Origin: Dendrobium chrysotoxum
Taxonomy: Eukaryota > Streptophyta > Magnoliopsida > Asparagales > Orchidaceae
Direction: 5' to 3'
Length of the DNA stretch: 64,000 bases
NCBI GenBank assembly: GCA_019925795.1
Contig: CM034305.1
Coordinates: forward strand, 94,462,433-94,526,432
The translations under genes were made by a program, and so were the position numbers. Under the pieces are notes generated by a model. It worked only from the letters and a program-made list of their open reading frames with translations, was not told the DNA's origin and ran no database searches. This document shows, piece by piece, positions 10,979 to 21,850 of the stretch. Position 1 is the first letter of the stretch. Each line of letters opens with the position of its first letter.

Positions 10979-12200
10979 TACTAGCTTTACCTATTTGCTT
11001 CACCTCAACAAATATGAATATATTAAGTGTGAAGACGAACACATGCTTAACTTTGTAGTTATAGATGTTAGTTCTGTGTGGAATCTGATTGTGATAATCA
11101 ATTGGGTCGTATTGTTGTTACAGACCTCAACTTAGTTTGTCAAATTCCCTGGGGGGAGGGGGGGCTCGGGTGGTTTGCACTCTATTTTTTTTTACAATGC
11201 CCCGATGCTGTGTACCCGAGCGCCCCAATGCAGCATTGTTCGATGGACATTTTCTTGTGAAATCAATGGTGCAAAGAACCGCAACGTTGTATTCTCGGCG
11301 CAGTGATATCAATTAGACCAAATGATAGAGGTTGAGCGCCACTGCTCTCCAATTTGGCATTGCAGCTCTTTGAGGCATACTGAACAATTTTCTTTTTTGT
11401 TTTCTTAAGGGTGGCGCCTTGGGTGTTACTTGAGTTTCTCTTTTATTTTGAGTGTAAGAATGGCGTACGATTGATGAGAAGCGACGAGAGAGTGAGAGAG
11501 AAGAGAGATCAGTACTTATTTCTCCACACTTTGATAGTGATTTTTTGGTGTGGTGTTGATCCATGATTTTTCCCGATTTTAGATTTTTCCACATTAAATC
11601 CTGTTGTCCTTTACTTTCCGCTGCATTCTATCCTTTATTTCATTGCGGTGTTTTACTTCTATCCCTAAAAATAAATGCATTATAAGATAGAAATTTAATT
11701 CAAGAAATTTTTGTACTAAAAAACTATTTTAAAAATAGGAAAAAAAAAATAATCATAAACAAAGCCAAAGTTTAATTAAATACACTTTGCTTGTGATTAA
11801 ATCATTCGTAAATGAATTGTTAACTTCAATTCACGAGATGAAAATGCAAGGATGAACTAAGTGTAATACGAGGACACGAGGCGAGCAAGAATGCTTGAGC
11901 GGCGAGCGTGATTGTGAGATGGGGATGCAGGACGGGGGATGCGGTCGAACTTGAGTCAATTTTGGGTTAGCAGGTTGACCTGAACACAACTTGATTTTTA
12001 AAACCGGTCGAGTATTAAGATCCGAATCCAACCCTAAAAGACGAACCTCAAACATGGATGGAATCAAAAGGAAGATGGACCTCATTCGATGGTGAGTGGC
12101 ATAATGATTAATAACACATCTCAAGCACGCCAAGTAGATATATAGTCTTCCTATCCGTTCACACTCTTAAAGACCATGAAAACAAATTAAACAGTGATTG
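10979..12200 (-). pseudogene. Relic terpene synthase promoter and upstream region
   Basis: Positions 10979-11065 match the sequence just upstream of the gene A ATG (caaatatgaatatattaagt). Positions 11757-12200 match more distal upstream sequence of gene B (acactttgcttgtgattaaa, and tgttcacactcttaaagacc near 12160). The two halves are separated by the 11066-11745 insertion. Relative to unit 2, about 265 bp are deleted near 11861. Confidence 0.7.
11066..11745 (+). mobile_element. LTR-like insertion in the relic promoter
   Basis: Starts tgttagttctgtgtgg and includes gatttttccacattaaatc and ttccgctgcattct near its right part, a pattern I associate with copia LTR ends. It interrupts the promoter homology described for the relic. 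Present at 31313-32022 in unit 2, so the insertion predates the duplication. Likely a solo LTR; the borders are approximate. Confidence 0.5.
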
Positions 12201-12273
12201 ATATGCAATAGAAAATTGAAATTTAGTTTCGAAAGCTATTTAAACTTTTGCTTTTTACTCTGGCAAGAGATTA

Positions 12274-12364
12274 GGCTTTGTTTGGGATAATTTTTCTGAA
12301 CTATAATTTTTTTTAGTAAAAAATTACTTTAGAAAGTAGTAAGAAAGCTATCTCAAATAAAGCC
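12274..12364. mobile_element. Tourist-like MITE
   Basis: 91-bp element with inverted ends GGCTTTGTTTGGGATA and, at the other end, the complement of GGCTTTATTTGAGATA, flanked by TTA and TAA. Ends of this kind are typical of PIF/Harbinger-derived Tourist MITEs. Same element at 32801-32891. It lies downstream of gene A. Confidence 0.65.
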
Positions 12365-13586
12365 TAAATCTAACAACCCTTATTTGAATAAAATTTAAGC
12401 TATTTACTTGATTTTCTGGTACTTGAATTAATCCTGCTTTTAATTACATTTACGAATTTCAGAATTTTTTTGTTTTTATTTTGGGTCATAAAAAGATGAG
12501 TATAATATTTGATTAATTCATAAATTTATTTATTAGGATTATGAGAAATAATCATAAATCAAGGACCAAAGAATCAATCCTAATTAAATTTAAATTAGAA
12601 TATTCTTAAATGGTTTGTTTTTTCAGATTTGATTCCAAAAGCTATGCAACTAATTTCTTCTATAGGAAAATAATTTTAGTTGTAATCATCTGCTCCAAAT
12701 TGGCTGTCGGGCTTAGATGGGTTCCGATAGTGACGCATGGCTAATATTTATTAGTCAAAAAGGTACACAATAAAATACCATGTCTACTCAATCAATATAA
12801 ATTAAATGATTGGGATTGCCTCATTTTTCACATTTTTGGTTGGGAGTTTTAAGATTTTTTTAGACCGATTTTCTACTATTTTCTAAGTAATTTTTTAGAA
12901 TAAAATTTTTATACTAAAATGCTGCTTTAGAAAGCAGAATAATAATTGTGTTACGTATGAGAATATATACATATGAGTATCCATAATTCTTGTAGAAAAG
13001 AATAGAAATTCAACCGCAAAAATTTATAAAAGAACATATTTTTACACCTGATGTTAGTCATCCATCACCGAACAATGATTGTGGCCATTTATGTGCTCAC
13101 TATCATCGAACTTATGATGATCTTTTATTGATAGTCATTTGAGATATTATGATTGCTCACCATATAGAATTACATGAGTAAATATTGCAGTCTCTCTTAT
13201 CTTAGAAATATGGCGTCCTCCATGTGTGAGCAAATATTTATTAATATAAAAGATTTGGCTAAAATTATATTATGTCTATCTTCTTCTCTCATGCAGCTTC
13301 TCTATTAGATTGTGATCTTTTAACGTACAAATGTATTTATTTTTTTAGTTGTTTCACATCATGAGGTATATGTAGCAAAGAACCTTCGAATAAAAATCAC
13401 TCATAGTGTTTTTTTTTTGGACATTTGAACCAATTATGACAAACTCATACAAACATTACATATTCAAGCTTCAAACTCAAGACTTTTTTGTTGGTAGCTA
13501 AAGCTCCCGACCAATACATTAAGATGACCTACAGAATCACTCAAAAAGTTGAAATCCAATACATTATAAAACTCGTGACCTCTTTC
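12365..13586. other. 3' flank of gene A, no gene seen
   Basis: AT-rich non-coding DNA downstream of the gene A stop codon. It includes a region at about 12838-12950 with runs resembling the nearby MITE. It probably holds the 3' UTR near its right end; I do not place a polyadenylation site. Confidence 0.4.
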
Positions 13587-13736
13587 ACTGACTCGAGCTT
13601 CAAGATCTTCTCTAGTAGCTACTAATTTCAAAGCATACTTTTGTTGATAGTGCCAAACTATCTGGCTTATTTCTCCCTTCACTTACTCAAGCTTTATGGT
13701 CTGCTTCCATAGCTACCACTTCCAAAGCATACTTTT
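13587..13736 (-). repeat. 56-bp imperfect direct repeat spanning the gene A stop codon
   Basis: 13587-13642 and 13681-13736 are related (aaagcatactttt and agctactaa/agctaccac in common; spacing 94 bp). The gene's TAG stop at 13713 lies in the second one. A 72-aa minus-strand ORF (13464-13682) begins here; I do not recognise it and treat it as 3' flank. Confidence 0.6.
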
Positions 13737-16700
13737 ATATCTGGCAGAATTAAATTGCATGAAATAAAAAGGAGAAGGTAGCTTGTGAGTCATTTTCTTT
13801 ATCTGCGGATCTAGCCATTTGTTTGAAATAAATGACAAAAGTGTACCTTTGTTACTAGATCTGCTAAACTTTTCTTTTTGTAGTTGAATTTTAGTTTTTG
13901 TTGTTTCTAAATGTTTGATAATTAAGCCTCCTGGTTGGCTTGTTAACATTTCCCTCCCCAATGGTTCATAGATTGCTTTGTTAATGCTATTCTGTAGCAT
14001 ATTTGGTGAGTCGAATGCATTCATAGAATTAAAGAACATCTGGAAAACCTTTAAAAAAGATAGATGCAGATCTTTCCACTCTCTGGGTATTTGAGGCGTT
14101 GTAGAATCTCTAGACATCACCATTTGAAGAAGTTCTTTTTTCTTTTTTTCCAAAATGGCCCTTACAAAAGCAATGGCATCATCAATCTTGGCCTTTGGAT
14201 TCTCTTTCAAGTATAGTAGAACAATGTTTGGTTTACCAGCCTTAGCTTCTTTCTGCAAATTAATTTTATTTCAGTAAACATCAACATCACTTGTGTAGCA
14301 GAATGATTTTGTTTATTGTAATTTCTTACTCTCACAAACATTAGAAAAAACACATGGCTTGAGAGTAATTGACAGAAATAGAATTTTCGCTGTTCAGTTC
14401 TAGTTTTCCTTTGTTAGCAATGATCATGCGAGCAATGATTTAGCTATTGTTCAATCAAAACTATGGCTATAAGTTTTTTCAAAGCCTCATTTTTCCTGCA
14501 ATGTACTCAAATACAACTGATTTTTATTGGTGAGCTAATTTTTTTATATTCTTGCTCTTACTTTAACAAAATAAGAAAAGGAATAATGGATGTAAGTAAT
14601 GAAATATAGTTAACAAACCTCATAGCTCTCTAAGTCATTCAACAAGCGACATAAAACCAAAAGAGATTTGGTAATCATAGTATTGCTGAAGTTCCAAAAC
14701 TCTTCGGCATCTACTGTTGAGTTTGTCAAATAACATGCTGGAAGAATAATCATTTCAACTGCAATTGAAGTTGCCGCATTTTCAATATATTGATCAATTG
14801 ATGGATAATGACGACTTCTGCTCCACTCTGCTTCCTTTAGCCATGACTTGAATATTTCTTTCCACTTCATAACATATAGATAAAGTCACAGCTCAATTAA
14901 ATAGCTTCTTAAATGTATATGATGGTAGAATTAACGTTGCAAATAATTTTTGTGAACTCACACTGTTTTGAAGAATTTTCTTCACATCATGACCATGTCT
15001 CTTAAGGAACTTCAAAGAAATATCTTGAACTAAATTGTCGAGGGCAGTGAAAATAACTTTGCTATGGCTTGTCAGAGATTCTCCCTCCCATCTATAATTA
15101 ATGGCGATAAGCATAATCAATATTTTGTTGATAGAGCTAAGAATGCATATACAACAAAAACATTTAATTTAATTGTTTTACAAACAACTTGAAATATAGA
15201 TAGAGTTTTAAAGCTTTTTTCTTAATAAATTCTTATATGAATCTCAATTTTTTTTCATATAATTTACTTTCTTTAATTTTTATATGAAATGAGAAATATA
15301 TTTTAAAATTATATTGCATAAAATTATGCATGAATATGCCAATATAAATTTAAAACATATGTAAGCAAATTTTCAAATTAATTACATATTTTTATTATAT
15401 ATATATACTATTTATCTTATTGAAGATATCAAAACTTCTTGGTAGAGATCAAAAATAGCATCTCTCAAAAATGTAAATGATGATTATATTCTATCAAAGC
15501 TTTAAAAAAATGTTGAGATATATAAAGTATTATACACATCGTCAAATATTATTCTATAAAAATCCTTAAAATATTAGAAATCTTGTTTTGATTAATTATT
15601 AATATATTTGAATAATATAATAATTAATTAGATAAATTTAATTATTTGAATGAAAAGTTAAGATTGAATGCATGGACTTTAAGCCACATTTTAATGCTGA
15701 ACATATTGTCTATTAAAAAAGATAATATCAAACCATTTATTGAAATAAAAGAACTTTAAATAAGTCAAGAATGCAATGATCAATTCCTATCATAGGCAAC
15801 ATATAATATTTTCTTGCCTTTGAACTGCATCTGTTAGGATGGATAATTCATGCATTGAGCCTTCCTCATCAAAGAAATCATCTGCAATCGTAATCAAGAT
15901 TGCACATTTTGTTGCTTCCTTCCTTGAATCTGTGTTAAAAGGGAGGCAACTTGAAGAAGCCATGGCAAAATAGCAGTATGTTGTCTTCTCTCTACCGAAT
16001 CCCATCATGGAGAGACCAGTATTCTTAGACCACCTTTATATACAAATTGAGATGGAATTAAAAAAATTTGAGAAGAAAATTTATTTAAGAAATAACTGTT
16101 GAAATAAGGCAAAAGAGGAGGCAAATATATTTTCTTTGTAGTATAGTAAACTACCTTTGTAATTCCTGAAGCTCCTTTCTATATATTGATTGCCTCATCA
16201 TAAAATTATCAATAGCAAGTTGAAGGAGGTCATTATTTTGTAAGATCCTGCATTTTATTTAGTTATAGAAAAAAAAGTTCAACAACCTAATTATTTATCT
16301 TAATTAAGCTACTAAAAATTTACCTATAGGGTGCATTCTTTCCCACCCAGAAGTTGTAGATCCCTCCTCCTTCAATGCACAATCTATGCTCCAAATGATC
16401 CATTCGTGCTAGCCATTTATGCTCTAACTCATGCTCAATCTGGTAAAGTATAGGTAGGTTTCATACAAAAGGGTTTATGAAATTTTACATAAAGAAATTG
16501 ATTCTCCCTTATACTGATTTACCTCTTGTTCAAATTTTTTTAATGAATATGAAATATTGGTTTCATTTTGGGATTTCATGCTCATGAGTCCCTTCTGTAA
16601 GATGTGCCAGGAGAACACTCCAGCCTTACCAAGATCATGATCCTCCAAAAAAGCAATATGTGATGCTTTGTAAATGCTAAGCATGGGGCCTAAAAAGAAG

Positions 16701-19066
16701 GCATAGTCATCTTTCATATGTGAGAGCATTTTCTCATCCTCAATGAACCAACAAAACCTCCCTACAAAGGCCATTCACATCAAACACATTTACTAGTAAA
16801 ACAAAAATATGTTTATGTAATTATTCATAGATGAATAAATATTTATTCATGTAGTCAACTACTTACTTGGAGAAACTGGATAGCCATACATCCTTAATAG
16901 TCGGAAAGCTAAAGAATCATTGTAGATTTGAAATACATCATCATCTTTCTTTGGGACTTTTGATTCTTCTTCAATCCATTTTCTACGAAAAAACACAAAT
17001 ATTGAAATTAATCATGTTAACTTCATCTATGAATTTTTAAATGATAGAATAGTTTTTTATCTTCTTGAAGGAAAGAAAATATTATATATATTTTGTACAA
17101 TCTCTACATCATATAATATTGGTGAATTTTTGAAAAAAAAAAAAAAGGCTAAACTGTCAAATTTCAACCATCTAATTTATTTTAGTTTCAACTTAACATA
17201 GTTGAAACTATCAGATATAGGGGAAATTATTACATGCGGACTAAATTATAGTACACAGTATGTACGAGCTAATACACAGCTAATACGCAACTTATACCCA
17301 CCAATACACAACTAGTACACAATGTGTATTAGCTATGTGTCGTCATTTGATTAGAGTCCAGATGTAGCTCTACGTCCAGACTCCGCACGTAATAATTTTT
17401 CCAGATATAGAGAGAAAGTTTCATCTGACAAACAACTTGTGATTTTTAAAATTATATTAATTTTAAAAATAGTTAATAAACTTTTATATATAATGAACAT
17501 CAGATCAAATTTATATTAAAATGATTTATAAAAAAAAAAAAACATACCCGTATAGGAGATCCATCACATGCCTGATTTCTTTAGAGAAATGCTCTGCACA
17601 TCCAAGCCTCTCCAAGTGATCAACCACACAAAGCTTTATAAAATCTTTGTCCACTGGGTACGTGGGAGGGACTGTACATATATTATATAAGTAAAAAAGA
17701 ATTTAAGTTTCATCCAAAAATATTTTAATTATCTAAAACGTCTTTAAAAATGCAAATAAGAGATTTGGGCCAAATATTTCTACTAAAATTTAAATAGAAT
17801 GATTTCTAAAATTATTAAATTTATTGTGAGAAAAATATTATAAGTTAGAGATTGTTTAACATTAATAATTTTAAATTAATTAAGGAAAAAATTCATTATT
17901 TTATATTTATGTATTGATTGTAGTGAGCTTCATCTGTTATTCTTTTATTTGGTTGCTGTTGGTTCTTAATCAATTTTTTGGGCTTTGGCTTCTTGCATGA
18001 TGTGTGTTTTTATGATTCATTTTTGTATTAGATAGGGATCCTGAGGCCTTTAAATTTATTTTCCTTTTTTGATTGTAGCTATTGGTCCAATAGTGGGCTG
18101 TTGATTCTTTTAAGTACTTTGTAACTTGGTTTTTGGATGATATAAAATCCTCCTCATATATGGGCTTTAAAAAAAAATTATTAATTGCAGTTATAATATA
18201 TTTCAACCTCATGGATTATTACCTCCGTGTTGGCAATTGGTAAGCAAGTGTTGAAGGTAAGTTTTGTAAGTCTGATCTCCTGTAATCATGTACGCACAAG
18301 CGGTCACTGACGGAGATCGCAAAAGTAGTGTGGAGCCATAGTTTTCAAATGCAATCTCTCTCATCACAAGTCTCTCCTTAATTATGTCTTCAGCCTCTTC
18401 TCTTTTAAGCTTTTTTTCATTCAATTTAAATTCATAAAAAAATTCATTATTGATCTGTTGAGCAGAAAAGACTTCCAAGCCTTTTGCCTTCGCAAGCTTA
18501 GCCATCGAAAACCACATACGCAAAAGAACATGCCCAACTTCGTCACCACCCTCTTTTCTCTTTCTCACATTCATCAATTCTTTCTCTATGTTGTCTCGGA
18601 GAAATCTTAGTCCTGCATATGTACAAATGAGTATAATAAATTAATTCATTCATATATCTACATAAATATAAAATATGCATTACAACTAATATATAATTCT
18701 TGTACCTTTGTTTATTCTATGAGAGAAACCATTAATCTCCCAAGTTTTTAGAGCAATTAAGCAAGCAAGAGTGGCCAAAAGATCATCACTGCTACATTGA
18801 TGCTTACAATCTATAAGCTCATGATGATCATTATTAATATCATGTTGCTCATCAAACCAAAAGCCTAGAGCATTTTGACTACGTAGGAGCCAGTCCAAAT
18901 ATTCCGGGAACATTGGGCTAGTTGGATCATCTGGGTCAGGCACCATGGCGACCCAAGCCGTCTCATATGCAGATACAGGTAAGAGGGCCAAGAGGTTGGC
19001 CAATGGAGAGAAGAGTTCCTCCTTCATCCTCTCGATCTTTTTTGCAAACCCCAATGAACGCTCCAT
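13713..19066 (-). CDS. Class I terpene synthase, TPS-f type (gene A)
   Basis: Eleven exons, high to low: 19066-18706, 18612-18223, 17671-17548, 16982-16867, 16761-16523, 16439-16324, 16247-16155, 16033-15818, 15091-14962, 14864-14619, 14252-13713; 856 aa. Phases join cleanly, and all introns are GT-AG except the GC-AG one after exon 8. SAYETAW lies at residues 32-38, DDFFD at 531-535 and the second metal site NDLESYEKE at 671-679 (N671, S675, E679), so ionisation of a prenyl diphosphate is expected. No DxDD class II motif is seen. Blocks such as GFGREKTTYCYFA, TIADDFFDEEGS and RLLNDLESYEKE resemble Clarkia linalool synthase and Arabidopsis geranyllinalool synthase as I remember them. The likely product is an acyclic tertiary alcohol; which one cannot be read from sequence. 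Only about 31 residues precede SAYETAW, so a cytosolic location is likely. Residues 776-856 form a C-terminal extension. The conserved LLxxLExLP segment before RSPSVTACAY is missing. Confidence 0.88.
15092..15817 (-). other. Intron 8 of gene A with GC-AG borders
   Basis: After exon 8 the minus strand reads CAAAG then GCAAGA, with no GT that keeps the frame. The acceptor TTATAG at 15094-15092 is followed by the TGGGAGGGAGAA block. Joining them gives ...AVQRWEGES..., the continuity expected for this family. GC-AG introns are a known minor class. Confidence 0.8.
17225..17397. mobile_element. MITE in intron 3 of gene A
   Basis: 173-bp element with inverted ends AATTATTACATGCGGACT and, at the right, the complement of AATTATTACGTGCGGAGT. 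The inside is rich in taatacacaacta words. Matching element at 37781-37954 in gene B. Superfamily not assigned. Confidence 0.65.
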
Positions 19067-19143
19067 TACTAGGTAAACCTAATAACTTCACCTTAGCAAA
19101 TATGAATATATTAAGTGTGAAGACGAATGCATACTTGCCTTTG

Positions 19144-19151
19144 TATTTATA
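19144..19151 (-). promoter_or_regulatory. TATA box of gene A
   Basis: TATAAATA on the minus strand about 80 bp upstream of the ATG (19066). A canonical plant TATA element at a suitable distance. The matching position in gene B reads TATAAGTA. Confidence 0.6.
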
Positions 19152-20436
19152 GATGTATTTTAGGACATGTGATACACGTGCTTCACTATTTTTTCAATAG
19201 ACAAAGTTTAATTAATTACACTTTGCCTGTGATTAAATCATATGTAAATGAATTATTAACTTCTATTATCATCATAATAGTTTTATTTGTTGAGAATTTT
19301 AGTGCAAAATAATAAAAATAATGATGATGAATAAAGAGAGTTGGAATCCAAAGATTGTAATTTTTAGATTAATGTTGTTTTTTATTTTTAGAGAAAATAT
19401 ATATTTAAATTATAATAGTTTACTGTTCAGGTAATTTGAATTTAAAAATAAAATTTTATTTTTTTTAATTTATAATTGCTTCCATCTGAATAAAAAAACT
19501 AAAGGAGTATTCTTCGTTAAAAAATAATAATTCCAACATAAGCAACTAAAAATTATTGAGTAGAAGCAACAAAGAGGGGACCAACTAATGCTATGATTAT
19601 ATTATCTATCTGTTAAAGGACGAACCTTAAACAGGGATAGAATCTTGTCATGAAAAAATCAAAAGGAAAAGATAGCGAGTGATTGGACTTCTTAGAAGAA
19701 GGCGTACTGACTAATACCACATCTCTAGCAAGCGAAATATATATAATTTTCCTATCTATTCACACTCTCAAATGTGCACAATTATAAAACCACTCAACTA
19801 AAAGATATGAGTTTTGTTGCTTTTCGAACACTATTGAATATTCCTTTCAATGATCAAAAAGATGAATCTTAATTAAATTAAGAAACATACATTTCTTATG
19901 TGAAAAATTAAAGAAAGGAAAAAATCATAGAATTTTTCCAAGTTGAAGATTATAAATGTAAACCATCCTTTCTAACTAATGAAACTGAGATTATAATATT
20001 TAGATAACTAGTTTAACCTCTTGTGCTTATTGAAAATATTGAATATGGCACTTGCAAAATAATGACACCTATAGAAAAAGCACATGCTGCCATTAGTCAT
20101 TATTCTGAAGGAGTTGCTTAATTTTTCGACCTATGACCTTCATTTTGTAAGCCTAAAGCTATTTTTAATTGATGAATTTTGTTTAAAATCACTTCAATCA
20201 GTTGTCATTTATAAATTGGTGTACATTTTTTATATGAGTGTTAAGTGCTACATTGTTGCTTTTCGAACACTATTGAATATTCCTTTCAATGATCAAAAAG
20301 ATGAATCTTAATTAAATTAAGAAGAAACATAAAATTAAAGAAAGAAAAAAAATCATAGAATTTTAGCAAGTTGAAGATTATAAATGTAAACCTAAAACTT
20401 TTTTTAATCGATGGATTTTGTTTAAAATCACTTCAA
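19152..20436 (-). promoter_or_regulatory. Upstream region of gene A
   Basis: Matches the gene B upstream region but with large differences. About 330 bp present in B (39835-40165) are missing near 19268. A block around 19816-19883 (cgaacactattgaatattcc) is repeated at 20253-20322, a local duplication of about 437 bp not seen in B. The ORF at 20084-20311 lies across this repeat and is not regarded as a gene. Confidence 0.5.
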
Positions 20437-21559
20437 TCACGAACAAATTACCTGCTGAAGCCACTGCCCATGCCCAAATCCCTGTCAAGTCGCATCCGCC
20501 GCCTGCTACAGTAATGATTTACTGTGCAATTCGGCGCTGAAGACGTTCTCACTGTTAAAACACGAACGAATACTCTTCTTCCACTATGTTTTCTTAGCTT
20601 CCACACTCGTCTCATCTCCCACTTCTTCTTCTCGTTCGTTTTCCCGCACACAGAGCCCGCCGGCCTTAACCCTCACGACCGAATCTTTGCAGACGAAGGC
20701 CCTCACGACCCTTTCGCTGAATCCGATTGGATGTGAAGTCCATCTGCCCTAGCAGCAAAGCTTATGGCCTAAATCCCTCTGCTATCTTCTTCCACATCTC
20801 AGTGCCGCAAGCGAACACTTTCGAACTCCTAAGCTCGTTCTTCCTGACCCGAGCAGGCCGCAAATCACAGTCGCCTTTACCCGTCGGCCTCATCCATCAT
20901 CGTTGGACCCAGCCGCTCAAGACCTTCATGTGCCGATCTCCTCTTCCTCTTCCCTCACTCGAACCCACCTCCTCCTCTTGACTCAGTCAAGCCCTAGCCC
21001 TAGATCCAGCCCGCCTCTTCTTCATTTACTCCAGCCGAAAACTCCACAGCAGCCCACCTCACTCACGTCCTCTTAACCCAACAGTAATATCCCACACAAA
21101 TCCAAATCCCATTCAAATCAGCCCACTATACACCCATCTAAAGCTCGCTAATCAATAGTAAACTTACCCTGTTATCCCTACAACAATAGTAAGCTTTTTA
21201 TTTTTTAATCTCCATCTCACTTCGTGTATTTGCATTAACCATCATTGTTAACTGATATGATTAGCATTATTATTTCCTTTTTTAGCTGAGGTTAATAATC
21301 GCTTATGTTATCATCATTAATTTTTTTTAAAAAATAAATACACATATATATGTATATATATGCGTATATATGTGTACGCATACACATGCACAAAAAAATC
21401 TAATAAAAAAATAAAAAAGAAAAAAAAGGGAAAGATGAAATGTTTTAAAAAAAAGTGAAAATTTTGTGAATTATCGCCGTCACACCGTCATCATCGCCTC
21501 TCCATGCAGGTATAATTTCTAAAGCTAAAAAATTCTTGTATTCAGTATTCGCGGTGCAC
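20437..21559. other. GC-richer non-coding stretch upstream of gene A
   Basis: Positions 20560-21080 are C-rich (cccgcctcttcttcattta and similar) and shared with 42290-42840. They could be a captured gene 5' region or retroelement interior. Six-frame ORFs of 60-85 aa are not conserved in frame between copies, so no gene is called. Positions 21330-21395 are an alternating at/gt/ac stretch. Confidence 0.45.
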
Positions 21560-21850
21560 CGAAACCTTTATATACGCTTTCGTAGCAAGATAGGAGGAAG
21601 CCCGGTGCAATGCGTACGGCGAGACGGGTAGGCCTGTACATGCTCTCATAGCGTGGCAGGGACATTGCTATGTACCTGTACATGCTCTCGTAGCAAGGGG
21701 AAAAGCCAATTACATTTTCAAACAGGTACCTTGAAGACCCATACACGCTCTCGTAGCGTGGTGGGGTTGAAGAAGTATGACCACGGTGTCTCCCAACACC
21801 GACTACATGCTCTCATAGCGTGGTGGGTTGGCCCTGACTCCTGGAATTTT
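21560..21850. repeat. Five spaced repeats of a tacatgctctcatagcgtgg word
   Basis: The word acatgctctc(a/g)tagc recurs about every 60 bp (near 21572, 21637, 21680, 21743 and 21806) with variable DNA between. Conserved at 43345-43640 in unit 2. No gene or known element recognised. Confidence 0.6.

Larger units (their letters stand above)
12080..16597. repeat. Sequence-identical tract between the two units (unit 1 side)
   Basis: Offset to unit 2 is exactly 20527 bp over the whole tract (for example 12079/32606, 13464/33991, 16324/36851, 16598/37125). I found no mismatch or indel in the lines I compared. The flanking differences that end it are A/C at 12079/32606 and T/C at 16598/37125. It covers the 3' part of exon 5 through exon 11, with introns, and about 1.6 kb of downstream DNA. 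Confidence 0.85.

Noticed and set aside
13464..13682. 72-aa ORF just downstream of gene A (and its counterpart 33991-34209)
   Set aside because: It lies in the 3' flank, overlaps a direct repeat, has no recognisable domain, and its conservation is explained by the identical tract.
13713..19066. Identification as ent-kaurene synthase or copalyl diphosphate synthase
   Set aside because: No DxDD class II motif and no transit peptide; block similarity and the C-terminal tail fit TPS-f better, although TPS-e cannot be fully excluded without a phylogeny.
20524..20981. Possible gene in the C-rich region upstream of gene A
   Set aside because: ORFs are not conserved in frame with the unit 2 copy (42290-42840), and codon patterns do not persist.
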